DNA of 32,888 bases, from positions 1 to 32,888 of the forward strand of contig CADBPM010000095.1 of assembly GCA_902796595.1 (NCBI GenBank), written 5' to 3'. The stretch comes from an uncultured Lachnospiraceae bacterium (GTDB lineage: Bacteria > Bacillota > Clostridia > Lachnospirales > Lachnospiraceae). Below the pieces are notes generated by a model. That model saw only the letters and a program-made list of their open reading frames with translations, was not told the origin of the DNA and searched no databases. The translations under genes and the position numbers were made by a program. Below are positions 1 through 8,312 of this stretch, piece by piece (positions within the stretch are counted from its first letter, which is position 1; every line of letters begins with the position of its first letter).

Positions 1-272
1 ATACTACCAGCCCAAAGAACTGAATAAAAAAATAAAAAAAATTTCAAAGTAGGATTTTCATACAACATTTTACACAACAAAAAAGAGACAGAAACCCTAT
101 AAAATCAATGGGTTAATGCCTCTATACTTTTCTTAAAGTGTCGAAAATGAGAATATAGAATAAAACTTTCTAACATGAAATGCAAGATAAAATTAAAAAA
201 TATTATTTTAAATCTTATAAATATTATCTTTATTTAAGATATATTATAATCATAAGATTACACATAGGTATT

Positions 273-375
273 TATAGTAAGCGAAGAAAATAATTGTGGA
301 TAGAGCTTGCTCTATCCAGCATTAATTCTCGGCGACGTTTATCGTAAACGAAATTACTTATTTCGTTTACGATAG
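273..375 (+). repeat. 103-bp dispersed repeat, copy 1 (two-hairpin element)
   Basis: This stretch matches 29871-29973 at 99 of 103 positions, in the same orientation and with no gaps; similarity stops sharply at both ends. It contains two hairpins. The first is GGATAGAG-CTTG-CTCTATCC, about 299-318. The second is a perfect 15-bp stem, 340-354 with 360-374, with a 5-nt loop. A CGTTTA just before the second stem can also pair with TAAACG inside it, so two folds are possible. No coding potential is seen. It resembles a REP/MITE-like or structured RNA module, but the family is not recognised. Confidence 0.85.
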
Positions 376-457
376 CATTGCTTTATGTAAGCCATTTATA
401 TATGAAGTTTTGCTAGCTTTTGTTTCAAAACTCAAGTTGGAAAAATGAAAAGATGAG

Positions 458-503
458 AATAGCCACTACATTGTCCTAAAATACAGGGTTTGTAGTGGTT
501 ATT
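458..503. other. Stem-loop, 13-bp arms
   Basis: AATAGCCACTACA (458-470) pairs with TGTAGTGGTTATT (491-503) with a single G-U pair; the 20-nt loop holds an additional CCT/AGG pairing. No T-run follows on the plus strand, so it is not a typical intrinsic terminator. It could be the terminator of an unseen gene or another structural repeat. Confidence 0.5.
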
Positions 504-695
504 GCTATCTTAGGCTGTCAAAGGTGGTGGAAAATGATATGAGTAAACACTGTTGACGTACAGTATAATATATTTAGGAGCTGTTCTGACTAAAATTTAT
601 TTAAAGGATGTGATAGTATATTTTCAGCTTATATATAGCAGTAAAATTCTGTGGGAAATTTAAGCAAAAAGGTCTATATCTTTGTGTTAATCCCT

Positions 696-719
696 TATAA
701 TTTAGCACAAATTTTGTGC
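696..719 (+). promoter_or_regulatory. -10-like box followed by a 15-bp palindrome (possible operator)
   Basis: TATAAT lies at 696-701 and is followed at 705-719 by the perfect palindrome GCACAAATTTTGTGC, where the transcription start would be expected. No good -35 hexamer is seen 16-18 bp upstream. The arrangement suggests a regulated promoter for the downstream ATPase gene, but it could be chance in AT-rich DNA. The same half-site, GCACAA/TTGTGC, recurs in the palindrome at 2259-2278. Confidence 0.35.
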
Positions 720-810
720 AAAGCATTACATTTTAACCTTGATTTTTGTGACAGAGATTGAAAGCATCCTTTAATCGTGCTAAACTTATCTTATCAGACA
801 GGAGGTTTGC

Positions 811-2148
811 ATGTATATAGAAAGGGAAGCTGATAGATTTCTTGTAGAATGGAAGAGTGATCCTCATCACATGCCTTTAATTATTAAAGGGGCACGTCAG
901 GTTGGAAAGACAGAGACGATAAGAACATTTGCAAAAAATAATTACAAGAATATAATTGAGATAAATTTTGCACTCGAAAGCAAGTATAAAACGATTTGTA
1001 GTTCCGGATATACCGTGGATGAAATTATCAAGAATATAAGCAGAATTGATCCATCAAAAGAATTCATACCATATAAAACGCTAATTTTTTTTGATGAACT
1101 GCAGGAGTATCCCGAAATTGCCACATCGCTTAAAGCATTTCGTGAAGATGGCAGATATGACGTTATCCTCAGCGGGTCGCTTTTAGGAATCAACTATAAT
1201 CGAATAGAGTCAAACAGTGTCGGAAATAAGACAGAATATGACATGAAGTCGCTTAACTTCAAAGAGTTTCTTCTGGCAAAAGGTTATGAAGAGGGTATAA
1301 GCGGTTACTTTCTTGATAAAATGCTTAAGGGGGAAGCTCTTTCAGATTCAGAAATGGCTTCCTTTTCAGAATTATATCTTGATTATGCGGTATTGGGCGG
1401 TATGCCTGCGGTAGTAAAGAAGTATATCGAAACAGGAACATTTTCAAAAACACTTGATATACAGCGTGAAATATTAACAGATTATAGAGAAGATATCAGA
1501 AAGTACGCGGGTGGACTTGACCAAGCGCGGATTACAAGGGTGTTTGATTCAATACCGGTTCAGCTTTCAAAGGAAAATAAGAAATTTCAGATATCGAAAA
1601 TTGCACACGGGGCAAGATTTCGAGATTATGGTGGTTGTATTGAGTGGCTTAGTGATGCAGGAATTATAAATATATGCTATTGCATGAACTTCCCGGAACT
1701 TCCACTTAAAGGTAATTATGATGAGTCAAAATATAAAGTTTATATGGCGGATACGGGGCTTTTGGTTGCATCATTAGATGATTATGCATCTGAAGACCTT
1801 CGTGCCAACAAGAATTTAGGGGTATACAAAGGAGCCCTTTATGAAAATATGATGGCTGAAAACTTGTCAAAGCTTTCACAGCCTGTATATTACTATAAAA
1901 AAGAGGATTCAACTCTCGAGGAGGATTTTTTGTTGAGAAGCAGAAATTCTCTTGTTCCTATAGAGGTAAAAGCGGGCAGTAATCGTTCCAGATCACTTAG
2001 AAAGTTGATAGATTCTGATAAATATAGTGATATACATTTTGGAATAAAATTTGCCGATTCAAATATTTCACATTCAGACAGTATATATACATTTCCGCAT
2101 TTTACGGAGTTTATTGTGAAAGATTTTTTGGAAGCTACAGAATGTTAA
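811..2148 (+). CDS. AAA-type ATPase with DUF4143 C-terminal region
   Basis: Predicted 445-residue P-loop ATPase of the orphan AAA/DUF4143 family common in gut Firmicutes and archaea; its cellular role is not established. The Walker A is GARQVGKT (27-34), with the GARQVGKT form typical of this family, and the Walker B is LIFFDE (91-96). The last ~100 residues include LVPIEVKAG, the conserved end of DUF4143 that resembles a PD-(D/E)XK nuclease core. No signal peptide or membrane segment is visible. The start is supported by AGGAGG about 7 nt upstream of the ATG. The gene stands alone between two non-coding stretches, and such genes are often mobile or accessory. Family assignment is firm; function is unknown. 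Confidence 0.88.
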   Translation: MYIEREADRFLVEWKSDPHHMPLIIKGARQVGKTETIRTFAKNNYKNIIEINFALESKYKTICSSGYTVDEIIKNISRIDPSKEFIPYKTLIFFDELQEYPEIATSLKAFREDGRYDVILSGSLLGINYNRIESNSVGNKTEYDMKSLNFKEFLLAKGYEEGISGYFLDKMLKGEALSDSEMASFSELYLDYAVLGGMPAVVKKYIETGTFSKTLDIQREILTDYREDIRKYAGGLDQARITRVFDSIPVQLSKENKKFQISKIAHGARFRDYGGCIEWLSDAGIINICYCMNFPELPLKGNYDESKYKVYMADTGLLVASLDDYASEDLRANKNLGVYKGALYENMMAENLSKLSQPVYYYKKEDSTLEEDFLLRSRNSLVPIEVKAGSNRSRSLRKLIDSDKYSDIHFGIKFADSNISHSDSIYTFPHFTEFIVKDFLEATEC

Positions 2149-2437
2149 CCTAAAGCAGTTTATGCGTAATTGATGTGAAGGAAGATGTCTTTTATCAATT
2201 GAAAAGTCTGCTGTAGTGGGAGGGTAAAATGGAAAAGAAAAGTTTGTCGGTTGTTATATTGTGCGTTTAAACGCACAAGAGTGCGGAAGCTTTAATGAGC
2301 TGATGGGAAAAAGAGGGTGTTTCTACTCTCTTGTTACACTTGCAGCGTGATTATTGCAGCATTTGGCTTTGCCTGATGCCACACATTGCATGCCAACGCG
2401 AGAGTGTTTAAGCATGGTCGGATAGTAATATTATTTT
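2149..2437. other. Non-coding gap after the ATPase gene
   Basis: No credible gene. A weak stem AATTGAT/ATCAATT (2168-2200) may end the ATPase transcript, but no T-run follows. At 2229 an ATG sits behind a GGAGGG, but the frame closes after 13 codons inside the 20-bp palindrome, so it is at most a leader peptide or gene remnant. CATGC/GCATG inverted repeats occur near 2389-2416. Confidence 0.5.
2259..2278. promoter_or_regulatory. Perfect 20-bp palindrome
   Basis: TTGTGCGTTTAAACGCACAA reads identically on both strands. It is long enough to be a dimeric regulator operator or, as RNA, a hairpin. It shares TTGTGC/GCACAA half-sites with the palindrome at 705-719 on the other side of the ATPase gene. 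No protein is known to bind it. Confidence 0.45.
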
Positions 2438-2498
2438 AAAGAAGAATGTGTAAATGATATGATGTTTTGACATTTGTATCATACACATTCTTCTTTTT
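2438..2498 (+). terminator. Long stem-loop, probable intrinsic terminator upstream of the fab operon
   Basis: The left arm AAAGAAGAATGTGTA (with ATGATA following, one extra base) at 2438-2459 pairs with the right arm at 2477-2496 (TATCATACACATTCTTCTTT), a stem of about 20 bp with one bulge. A T-rich tail follows immediately. It lies upstream of the fab promoter -35 box, so it would stop read-through from the ATPase side and insulate the fab operon. Confidence 0.65.
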
Positions 2499-2524
2499 GT
2501 ATCTAAAGAAATTGAATAAATTAA

Positions 2525-2553
2525 TTGACATTGTTTTTAACTTAGATTATATT
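2525..2553 (+). promoter_or_regulatory. Sigma-A promoter of the fatty-acid synthesis operon
   Basis: TTGACA (2525-2530), a 17-bp spacer and TATATT (2548-2553) give a near-consensus promoter. Transcription would start near 2560, leaving a leader of about 57 nt before acpP. A 12-bp palindrome, ATTTAATTAAAT (2564-2575), lies just after the predicted start and could be an operator, though AT-rich palindromes arise easily by chance. No copy of the TTGTRT-N6-AYACAA motif seen at the MarR and oppA genes is present here. Confidence 0.75.
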
Positions 2554-2616
2554 AGTTGCGGATATTTAATTAAATTATTGCTTAAAAGAATGAAAACACA
2601 TACGGAGGGAAAAGCA

Positions 2617-2850
2617 ATGACATTCGATAAGGTAAAGGAAGTAATCACAGAAACATTAAGCTTTGACGGAGATATGATCACAATGGAATCTGATTTTGCA
2701 AATGATCTTAAGGCAGATTCACTTGATCTTGTCGAGCTTTCTATGGCACTTGAAGAAAACTTCGGCATAAAGATTCCTGATGAGGAAATGCCTAAGCTTC
2801 ACACTGTCGGAGATGTTGTAAATTATATCGACGGCCACAAGGCTGCCTGA
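2617..2850 (+). CDS. acpP: Acyl carrier protein
   Basis: 77-residue acyl carrier protein, which holds the growing acyl chain on a phosphopantetheine arm during type II fatty-acid synthesis in the cytoplasm. The attachment motif ADSLDLVEL places the modified serine at residue 35. The protein is acidic with the usual four-helix length. The open frame extends upstream to 2467, but GGAGG at 2604-2608, 8 nt before the ATG at 2617, and the family's normal N-terminus ([10 protein letters not shown]) set this start. It is the first gene of the nine-gene operon and is followed directly by a strong stem-loop that may raise its mRNA level relative to the enzyme genes. Confidence 0.96.
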   Translation: MTFDKVKEVITETLSFDGDMITMESDFANDLKADSLDLVELSMALEENFGIKIPDEEMPKLHTVGDVVNYIDGHKAA

Positions 2851-2855
2851 ATCTT

Positions 2856-2885
2856 TTGCATGGCGGAATGATTTCCGCCATGCAA
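2856..2885 (+). other. Perfect 13-bp stem-loop between acpP and accB
   Basis: TTGCATGGCGGAA (2856-2868) and TTCCGCCATGCAA (2873-2885) pair perfectly around a TGAT loop, starting 5 nt after the acpP stop codon. The following TTCTTAC is only a weak T-run, so it probably acts as a partial terminator, processing site or 3'-end stabiliser, giving more acpP message than downstream message. The operon clearly continues beyond it. Confidence 0.7.
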
Positions 2886-2915
2886 TTCTTACATTTAGGG
2901 AAAGAGAAGAGTGAG

Positions 2916-3362
2916 ATGGGACTTAGTATTGAATCAGTAAAAGAACTTATGGCAGAGTTTTCTAAAGGAAACCTTATCACAATGAAGGTTTCTATTGGCG
3001 GGGACGGCCTTGAGCTTTCTAAATGTGGAGAAGCGGCTGTTAGTGTAGTGGATAAAAGTGGACAAACAGAAGAAAAAAAGCCATCTGCTGTGGATAACGA
3101 AAACAAGGAAGGCAAACCAGAAGGAGTAAGTGTAAATGCCCCTGTTGCAGGTATATTTTACAGGGCTAAAAGTCCGGAGGATAAGCCTTTTGTTGAGGTT
3201 GGCAGCCGCGTGAAAAAAGGCGATACAATTGGACTTATAGAAGCCATGAAGATGGTAAATGATATAAATGCTCCTTGTGATGGAGTTATCACAAAGATTG
3301 ATGCCTGCAATGGCAAATTTGCAGAGTTCGGTGCATGTTTAATGGTGATCGGAAAGGAGTGA
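2916..3362 (+). CDS. accB: Biotin carboxyl carrier protein of acetyl-CoA carboxylase
   Basis: 148-residue carrier of the carboxybiotin group. The N-terminal part (MGLSIESVKELMAEF) matches the usual AccB start, followed by a charged, flexible linker (about 45-70) and a C-terminal biotinyl domain. The biotinylation motif EAMKM puts the modified lysine at residue 112. The frame stays open upstream to a TTG at 2856, but that lies inside the stem-loop and lacks a ribosome site. The ATG at 2916 matches family N-termini, although its Shine-Dalgarno (GAGAAGAGTGAG) is weak. accC starts 4 bp downstream. Confidence 0.93.
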   Translation: MGLSIESVKELMAEFSKGNLITMKVSIGGDGLELSKCGEAAVSVVDKSGQTEEKKPSAVDNENKEGKPEGVSVNAPVAGIFYRAKSPEDKPFVEVGSRVKKGDTIGLIEAMKMVNDINAPCDGVITKIDACNGKFAEFGACLMVIGKE

Positions 3363-3366
3363 TCAT

Positions 3367-4755
3367 TTGTTTAGGAGAATAATGATCGCAAACCGCGGCG
3401 AGATCGCTATGAGGATATTCAGATGTTGTCAGGAGATGGGGATTGAGACTGTTGTTGCCTATTCCAAAGAAGATGCAGACAGTCTTCCGGTCCAGTTTGC
3501 TACAAAATCGGTCTGCATTGGTCCGGCTGACCCCGCAAGAAGTTATCTTGACGGCAATGCTCTTATTACAGCCGCCAGAGCCTACAAGTGTGATGCGATA
3601 CATCCAGGCTATGGATTTCTTTCTGAAAATGCTGATTTTGCAGAAAAATGTGAGGAAAACGGCATAGTATATATAGGACCGACTGCTGCCATGATAAGAC
3701 AGATGGGCGATAAGCAGGCAGCAAGAAGCCTTATGAAGAAGAGCGGGGTGCCTGTTGTGCCGGGGTCGGATGGCATCCTTTCAGATGTCAGTGAGGCAAA
3801 GAAAATCGCGGAAAAGATTGGTTATCCTGTACTTTTAAAGGCTTCAGCCGGAGGAGGCGGAAGAGGAATGAGGATAGCAAAGGATGAGAGCGAAATAAAA
3901 CAGGCATTTAATGAGGCACAGGCTGAAGCTGTTGCGGCTTTTGGCAATGGTGCTATGTATATAGAAAAGCTTATATTAAATCCTCATCATATCGAGGTGC
4001 AGATATTAGGAGATAAAAAAGGACATATCGTAGAACTTGGCGAGCGCGACTGCTCCATGCAGAGACGTAATCAGAAGATGCTTGAAGAGGCGCCCGCATC
4101 CATTTTAACCAAAAAGCAGAGCGATGGCATAAGAAAGGCTGCACTTAAAGCGGCAAAGGCGGTCGGTTACGTGAGCACCGGTACAGTTGAATTTGTGCTT
4201 GATAAGGAAGGGCAGTTTTATTTTATCGAAATGAACACAAGAGTGCAGGTGGAACACCCTGTAACTGAAATGGTGACCGGTGTTGACATAATAAGAGAGC
4301 AGATAAGGATAGCGGCAGGACTTCCTTTATCGATGAAGCAGAGCGAGATAAAGATAGGCGGGCATGCGATAGAGTGCAGGATAAACGCAGAAGACCCTGA
4401 AAAGAGCTTTGCGCCATGCCCGGGGACGGTTGATTTTATTCATTTTCCGGGTGGAAATGGCGTGAGGGTGGAGAGTGCTTTGTATAATGGCGCAAGGGTG
4501 AGCCCTTATTATGATTCCATGCTTGCAAAGATAATAGTAAAGTCTGACAACAGGCTTTCTGCTATAAGAAAGATGCGTACTGCCTTGGAAGAATTTACCC
4601 TGAAAGGGGTAAAGACGAATGCGGATTTTCTGTATCTTCTTATGTATAATGAGGAGTTTATAACGGGAAAGATCGATACAGGTTTTCTTTCTCATAATGC
4701 AGAGCCTATAATCCGCTGGGCTCGTGAGAGTGACCGGATCGGGAGGCGTAAATGA
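3367..4755 (+). CDS. accC: Biotin carboxylase subunit of acetyl-CoA carboxylase
   Basis: 462 residues, slightly longer than the usual ~450. It carboxylates biotin on AccB using ATP and bicarbonate. Visible landmarks are the N-terminal IANRGEIAMRI, the glycine-rich ATP-grasp loop KASAGGGGRGM (158-168), and the catalytic EMNTRVQVEHP stretch with E288, R292 and E296. The start codon is TTG: AGGAG lies 7 nt upstream and the resulting MFRRIMIANRGE is the normal N-terminus, whereas the next ATG would remove five conserved residues. The stop codon overlaps the accDA start (ATGA). Confidence 0.96.
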   Translation: MFRRIMIANRGEIAMRIFRCCQEMGIETVVAYSKEDADSLPVQFATKSVCIGPADPARSYLDGNALITAARAYKCDAIHPGYGFLSENADFAEKCEENGIVYIGPTAAMIRQMGDKQAARSLMKKSGVPVVPGSDGILSDVSEAKKIAEKIGYPVLLKASAGGGGRGMRIAKDESEIKQAFNEAQAEAVAAFGNGAMYIEKLILNPHHIEVQILGDKKGHIVELGERDCSMQRRNQKMLEEAPASILTKKQSDGIRKAALKAAKAVGYVSTGTVEFVLDKEGQFYFIEMNTRVQVEHPVTEMVTGVDIIREQIRIAAGLPLSMKQSEIKIGGHAIECRINAEDPEKSFAPCPGTVDFIHFPGGNGVRVESALYNGARVSPYYDSMLAKIIVKSDNRLSAIRKMRTALEEFTLKGVKTNADFLYLLMYNEEFITGKIDTGFLSHNAEPIIRWARESDRIGRRK

Positions 4756-6416
4756 CGGATCAGTTTGATGAAAAAAAGAGAAAGATCGCATCTTACAGGA
4801 AATTAAGAGAGAAGAAAACAAGACTTCATCCGGCTGGAGATTTTATAAAGCTTGTGGCTGATAAGGGAAGTTTTGTTGAAATATTACCGGAGATGGTCTC
4901 GGAAGACCCGATAGGGTTTCCTGATTACAGGGAAAAGCTTGAAAAAGAAGGCATAAAGGCTTCCGCAAGTGACGCTTTTATATGCGGCAGAGCTAAGATC
5001 TTTGGCGTGAAGGCAGCAGTTGGTGAACTGTCGAAGTTCTTCCTTATGGGAAGTATGGGAACTGTTGTCGGAGAGAAGATCGTAAAGCTTTGTGAAATAG
5101 CTGAAAAAGAAGGGCTTCCATTAGTTATTTTTTCCGCATCCGGCGGAGCAAGAATGCAGGAGGGCATGCACTCACTTATGCAGATGGCACGTACTTCTAC
5201 TGCCGTAACGCATTTTAAGGAGAAGGGCGGGCTTTTTATTTCAATCCTTACTGACCCTGTGACGGGCGGTGTTTCTGCAAGTTTTGCAAGCCTTGGAGAT
5301 ATTACGCTTGCCATACCAAATGCCCTTATAGGCTTTGCGGGACCAAGAGTGATAGAACAGACAATAGGCGAAAAGCTTCCTGAGGGATTTCAGAGAGCGG
5401 AATTTCAAAAAGAACACGGGTTCGTTGACAGGATAGTTGAAATGGACTCGATGAAAGAAGAGATTGCAAAGCTTCTTAAATTTCATGGCTACGGAGAAAA
5501 GAGTCTTAAGGTTGTAAATATATTTGAACCTGCGGGTGATTTCAACGAAAAGAGCACTAAAGAAAGAGAAGAACTTACACCGTATGAAAGAGTTGCGATA
5601 GCAAGAGACCCTGAAAGACCTAAGGTAATGGATTTTATAAATGCACTTTTTACTGACTTTACTGAACTTGCGGGTGACGGCGTAGGCGAAGAGGATAAGG
5701 CAATGGTCGGCGGCCTTGCTTATTTCAACGGGGAGGCTGTAACGGTCATAGGACACAGAAAAGGACATGATCTTAATGAAAATCTTGCCTGCAATTTTGG
5801 CATGCCCGGCCCCGGCGGTTACAGGAAAGCTGCAAGGCTTATGAAGGAGGCGGAGCGCTTTAAAAGGCCGGTTATAACGTTTATAGACACTCCCGGAGCC
5901 TACCCCGGTAAGGAAGCTGAGGAGAGAGGTATAAGTTCTGCGATCGCAGAAAATCTTTCGCTTATGAGCAATCTGAAGGTTCCTGTGATAAATGTGGTAA
6001 CAGGTGAGGGCAACAGCGGCGGCGCACTTGGCATAGGGTGCGGAGACAGGATGATAATGCTTGAAAATGCGGTATATTCTGTGCTTTCGCCGGAAGGTTT
6101 TTCAAGTATACTCTGGAAGGAAAAAGGCAGAGTGAAAGAAGCGTGCGAGGTAATGAAGCTTACTTCTTATGATATAAAAGAGGCTGGCTTTGCAGACTTT
6201 ATCATTAACGAAGATAAGGGTGGGATCAAGAATGACCCTTATGAGATAAGGAGAGTTTTGGGAAGTGTGCTTGCGGACACTCTTGCAGAACTTGATGCGA
6301 TACCGGCAGATGAACTTTGCCACCGTCGTTTTGAAAGATATATGGCATACGGAAGAAAGAGCGCCTGTAAGGCAGGAGAGGATGATAATTATAAAGAGAG
6401 CAGGATGTTTGTATGA
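4752..6416 (+). CDS. accDA: Fused carboxyltransferase of acetyl-CoA carboxylase (beta-alpha, AccD-AccA)
   Basis: 554-residue single-chain carboxyltransferase that moves CO2 from carboxybiotin to acetyl-CoA to make malonyl-CoA. Residues ~30-255 are the AccD crotonase-like domain (SGGARMQEG, 130-138). Residues ~270-554 are AccA (GHDLNENL, then FIDTPGAYPGKEAEERG, then GEGNSGGALGIG). In most bacteria these are two genes. The N-terminal four-cysteine zinc ribbon of ordinary AccD is absent: the first 30 residues (MTDQFDEKKRKIASYRKLRE) contain no cysteine. The start overlaps accC and the end overlaps fabH, both by ATGA, implying translational coupling. The AccB/AccC neighbours argue for acetyl-CoA rather than propionyl-CoA as substrate. 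Confidence 0.94.
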   Translation: MTDQFDEKKRKIASYRKLREKKTRLHPAGDFIKLVADKGSFVEILPEMVSEDPIGFPDYREKLEKEGIKASASDAFICGRAKIFGVKAAVGELSKFFLMGSMGTVVGEKIVKLCEIAEKEGLPLVIFSASGGARMQEGMHSLMQMARTSTAVTHFKEKGGLFISILTDPVTGGVSASFASLGDITLAIPNALIGFAGPRVIEQTIGEKLPEGFQRAEFQKEHGFVDRIVEMDSMKEEIAKLLKFHGYGEKSLKVVNIFEPAGDFNEKSTKEREELTPYERVAIARDPERPKVMDFINALFTDFTELAGDGVGEEDKAMVGGLAYFNGEAVTVIGHRKGHDLNENLACNFGMPGPGGYRKAARLMKEAERFKRPVITFIDTPGAYPGKEAEERGISSAIAENLSLMSNLKVPVINVVTGEGNSGGALGIGCGDRMIMLENAVYSVLSPEGFSSILWKEKGRVKEACEVMKLTSYDIKEAGFADFIINEDKGGIKNDPYEIRRVLGSVLADTLAELDAIPADELCHRRFERYMAYGRKSACKAGEDDNYKESRMFV

Positions 6417-7357
6417 TAGGATTTAAACTTGCGGGGTGCGGTATGGCATTGCCGGAAAAAGTTGTTACAAACGATGATATGGCAAAGATCGTTGAGACTT
6501 CGGATGAATGGATAAGTACAAGAACAGGTATAAAAGAGAGAAGGTTTTGCTCTGGAGGGGAAACGGTTGCAAGGCTTGCTGTGAGTGCGGCAAAAAAGGC
6601 GATTGCAAATGCAGGGATAGGTGCAGATAAGATAGGACTTATCATAGTGGCGACCTGTACTCCGGAAAATTCTGTTCCTTCTACAGCCTGTATCGTGGAG
6701 GAGGCGCTTGGCATACAGACAGGAGTTCCTGCGTTTGATATAAATGCGGCATGTTCAGGCTTTCTTTTTGCTCTTAAGGCAGCAGAGGGGCTGATGGAGG
6801 GAGCAGATAAAGAAAGACCTTATGCGCTTCTTATTGGAGCGGAGAGATTTTCGAAAATCCTTGATATGACAGACAGAACAACCTGCGTGCTTTTTGGAGA
6901 TGGTGCCGGTGCCTGTGTTGTAAAAAAGGAAAAGGGAAAATATTTCTGCAAGATAGGGGCAAAGGGCGAGAAAGAGGCTCTTTACACAGAAATAGTTGAT
7001 AAAGATGAACATATTAAAATGGATGGGAAGGCGATATTTCGATTTGCCGTAAAGGCGATCGGAGATGCCCTTGACCTTATAGAAAAAGAGACAGGGGTCA
7101 AGGCTTTTGACGCAGATCATATCGTCTGCCATCAAGCTAACAAAAGGATACTTGACCATGTTGCAAAAGACAGGGGGATAGATCCGGAAAAGTTTTTTAA
7201 AAACCTTGAAAAAACAGGAAATACCAGTGCGGCAAGTATACCGATAGCACTTGCAGATATGGAAGAAAAAGGAATGCTAAAACCGAGAAAGACGCTCATC
7301 CTTGCAGGATTTGGAGCGGGGCTTACTTGGGGAAGCGCCTTAATGGAGTGTGAATGA
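6413..7357 (+). CDS. fabH: 3-oxoacyl-ACP synthase III
   Basis: 314-residue condensing enzyme that starts fatty-acid synthesis by joining an acyl-CoA primer to malonyl-ACP. The thiolase-fold triad is present: Cys114 (NAACSGF), His240 (CHQANKRI) and Asn270 (GNTSAAS). Length is normal. The ATG overlaps the accDA stop codon. It sits mid-operon after the carboxylase genes, so malonyl-CoA production and chain initiation are co-transcribed. Confidence 0.96.
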   Translation: MIGFKLAGCGMALPEKVVTNDDMAKIVETSDEWISTRTGIKERRFCSGGETVARLAVSAAKKAIANAGIGADKIGLIIVATCTPENSVPSTACIVEEALGIQTGVPAFDINAACSGFLFALKAAEGLMEGADKERPYALLIGAERFSKILDMTDRTTCVLFGDGAGACVVKKEKGKYFCKIGAKGEKEALYTEIVDKDEHIKMDGKAIFRFAVKAIGDALDLIEKETGVKAFDADHIVCHQANKRILDHVAKDRGIDPEKFFKNLEKTGNTSAASIPIALADMEEKGMLKPRKTLILAGFGAGLTWGSALMECE

Positions 7358-7358
7358 C

Positions 7359-8312
7359 ATGAGAAAGATGCTAAATGAGATTCTTGATATAAAATATCCG
7401 TTTATACAGGGAGGCATGGCAAATATTGCCACAGGAGAATTTGCGGCTGCCTGCTCAAATGCGGGTGCACTCGGTATAATCGGCTCCGGCGGCATGAATG
7501 CGGAAAAGCTTGAAGAGAACATTGAAAAGGCTGCAAAGCTAACAGATAAGCCTTTTGGTGTAAATCTTATGCTGATGAACCCTGATACAGACAACATGGC
7601 AGAGGTTGTTGCCAGAAACCATGTAAAGGTAGTTACAACAGGTGCAGGAAGTCCCGGAAAATATATTGAAATGTGGAAGGAAGCCGGTGTAACTGTCATA
7701 CCTGTCACAGCAAGTGTACTTCTTGCAAAGAGACTTATTGTATCGGGGGCAGATATGATAATAGCAGAAGGCGGCGAGTCCGGCGGTCATGTGGGTGAAA
7801 TGAGCACGATGACGCTTGTACCTCAGATGGTTGACGAGGTTGATGTGCCTGTTATCGCAGCAGGCGGTATCGCAGATGGCAGAAGCCTTACTGCCGCCCT
7901 TGCTCTTGGCGCTGTAGGGGTGCAGATGGGAACCTGCCTGCTTGTGTCAGAGGAGTGCCCGATACACGCCAATTATAAAGAGGCACTCTTAAAGGCAACG
8001 GACAACAGTACAACAGTTACAGGACGAAGCGTTAATGCTCCTACAAGAATAATAAAAAACAAGATGGCAAGAAATTATATACGCAGGGAACGCGAGGGAG
8101 CCGATAGAATGGAACTAGAAAAGTTTACGCTTGGTTCACTGCGCAAGGCTGTGTTTGACGGGAATGTTGATGAAGGTTCACTTATGGCTGGTGAGGACTG
8201 TGGAAGTCTTAAGGAGATAAGACCTGTTGAGACTATATTTGCAGAAATGGCAAGAGAAGCAGACGAGGTCATGGGCAGTATGCATTTCAACCTGGTGAGG
8301 GAAGATAAATGA
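7359..8312 (+). CDS. fabK: Enoyl-ACP reductase II (FMN-dependent)
   Basis: 317-residue FMN enzyme of the nitronate monooxygenase-like TIM-barrel family; it performs the last reduction of each elongation cycle. The N-terminal IKYPFIQGGMANIATGEF and the central GGESGGHVGEM and AAGGIADGRSLTAALALGA motifs are characteristic. A GTG at 7350 is in frame, but GGAG (7345-7348) is too close to it; the ATG at 7359 has workable spacing (10 nt). No FabI or FabL is in the operon, so FabK is probably the only enoyl reductase of this cluster. Its start lies within 2 bp of the fabH stop. Confidence 0.92.
   Translation: MRKMLNEILDIKYPFIQGGMANIATGEFAAACSNAGALGIIGSGGMNAEKLEENIEKAAKLTDKPFGVNLMLMNPDTDNMAEVVARNHVKVVTTGAGSPGKYIEMWKEAGVTVIPVTASVLLAKRLIVSGADMIIAEGGESGGHVGEMSTMTLVPQMVDEVDVPVIAAGGIADGRSLTAALALGAVGVQMGTCLLVSEECPIHANYKEALLKATDNSTTVTGRSVNAPTRIIKNKMARNYIRREREGADRMELEKFTLGSLRKAVFDGNVDEGSLMAGEDCGSLKEIRPVETIFAEMAREADEVMGSMHFNLVREDK

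Larger units (their letters stand above)
1..810. other. AT-rich non-coding region upstream of the ATPase gene
   Basis: No open reading frame with a ribosome binding site is visible on either strand. The first 270 bases are very AT-rich, with a weak inverted repeat AATCTTAT/ATAAGATT near 213-258. The stretch holds copy 1 of the 103-bp repeat, a long stem-loop (458-503) and a small palindrome next to a -10-like box (696-719); these are listed separately. The gene upstream of the window edge cannot be identified. Confidence 0.7.

Noticed and set aside
2229..2270. 13-codon ORF behind GGAGGG
   Set aside because: Too short to support, with no similarity and ending in a palindrome; noted only as a possible remnant.
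2467..2616. N-terminal extension of ACP by 50 residues
   Set aside because: It would begin inside the upstream hairpin and span the promoter; the ATG at 2617 has the ribosome site and the normal ACP start.
5241..5768. 175-residue minus-strand ORF inside accDA, and other antisense frames in the fab and opp genes
   Set aside because: They mirror strongly coding plus-strand genes with intact motifs, lack ribosome sites and show no recognisable domains.
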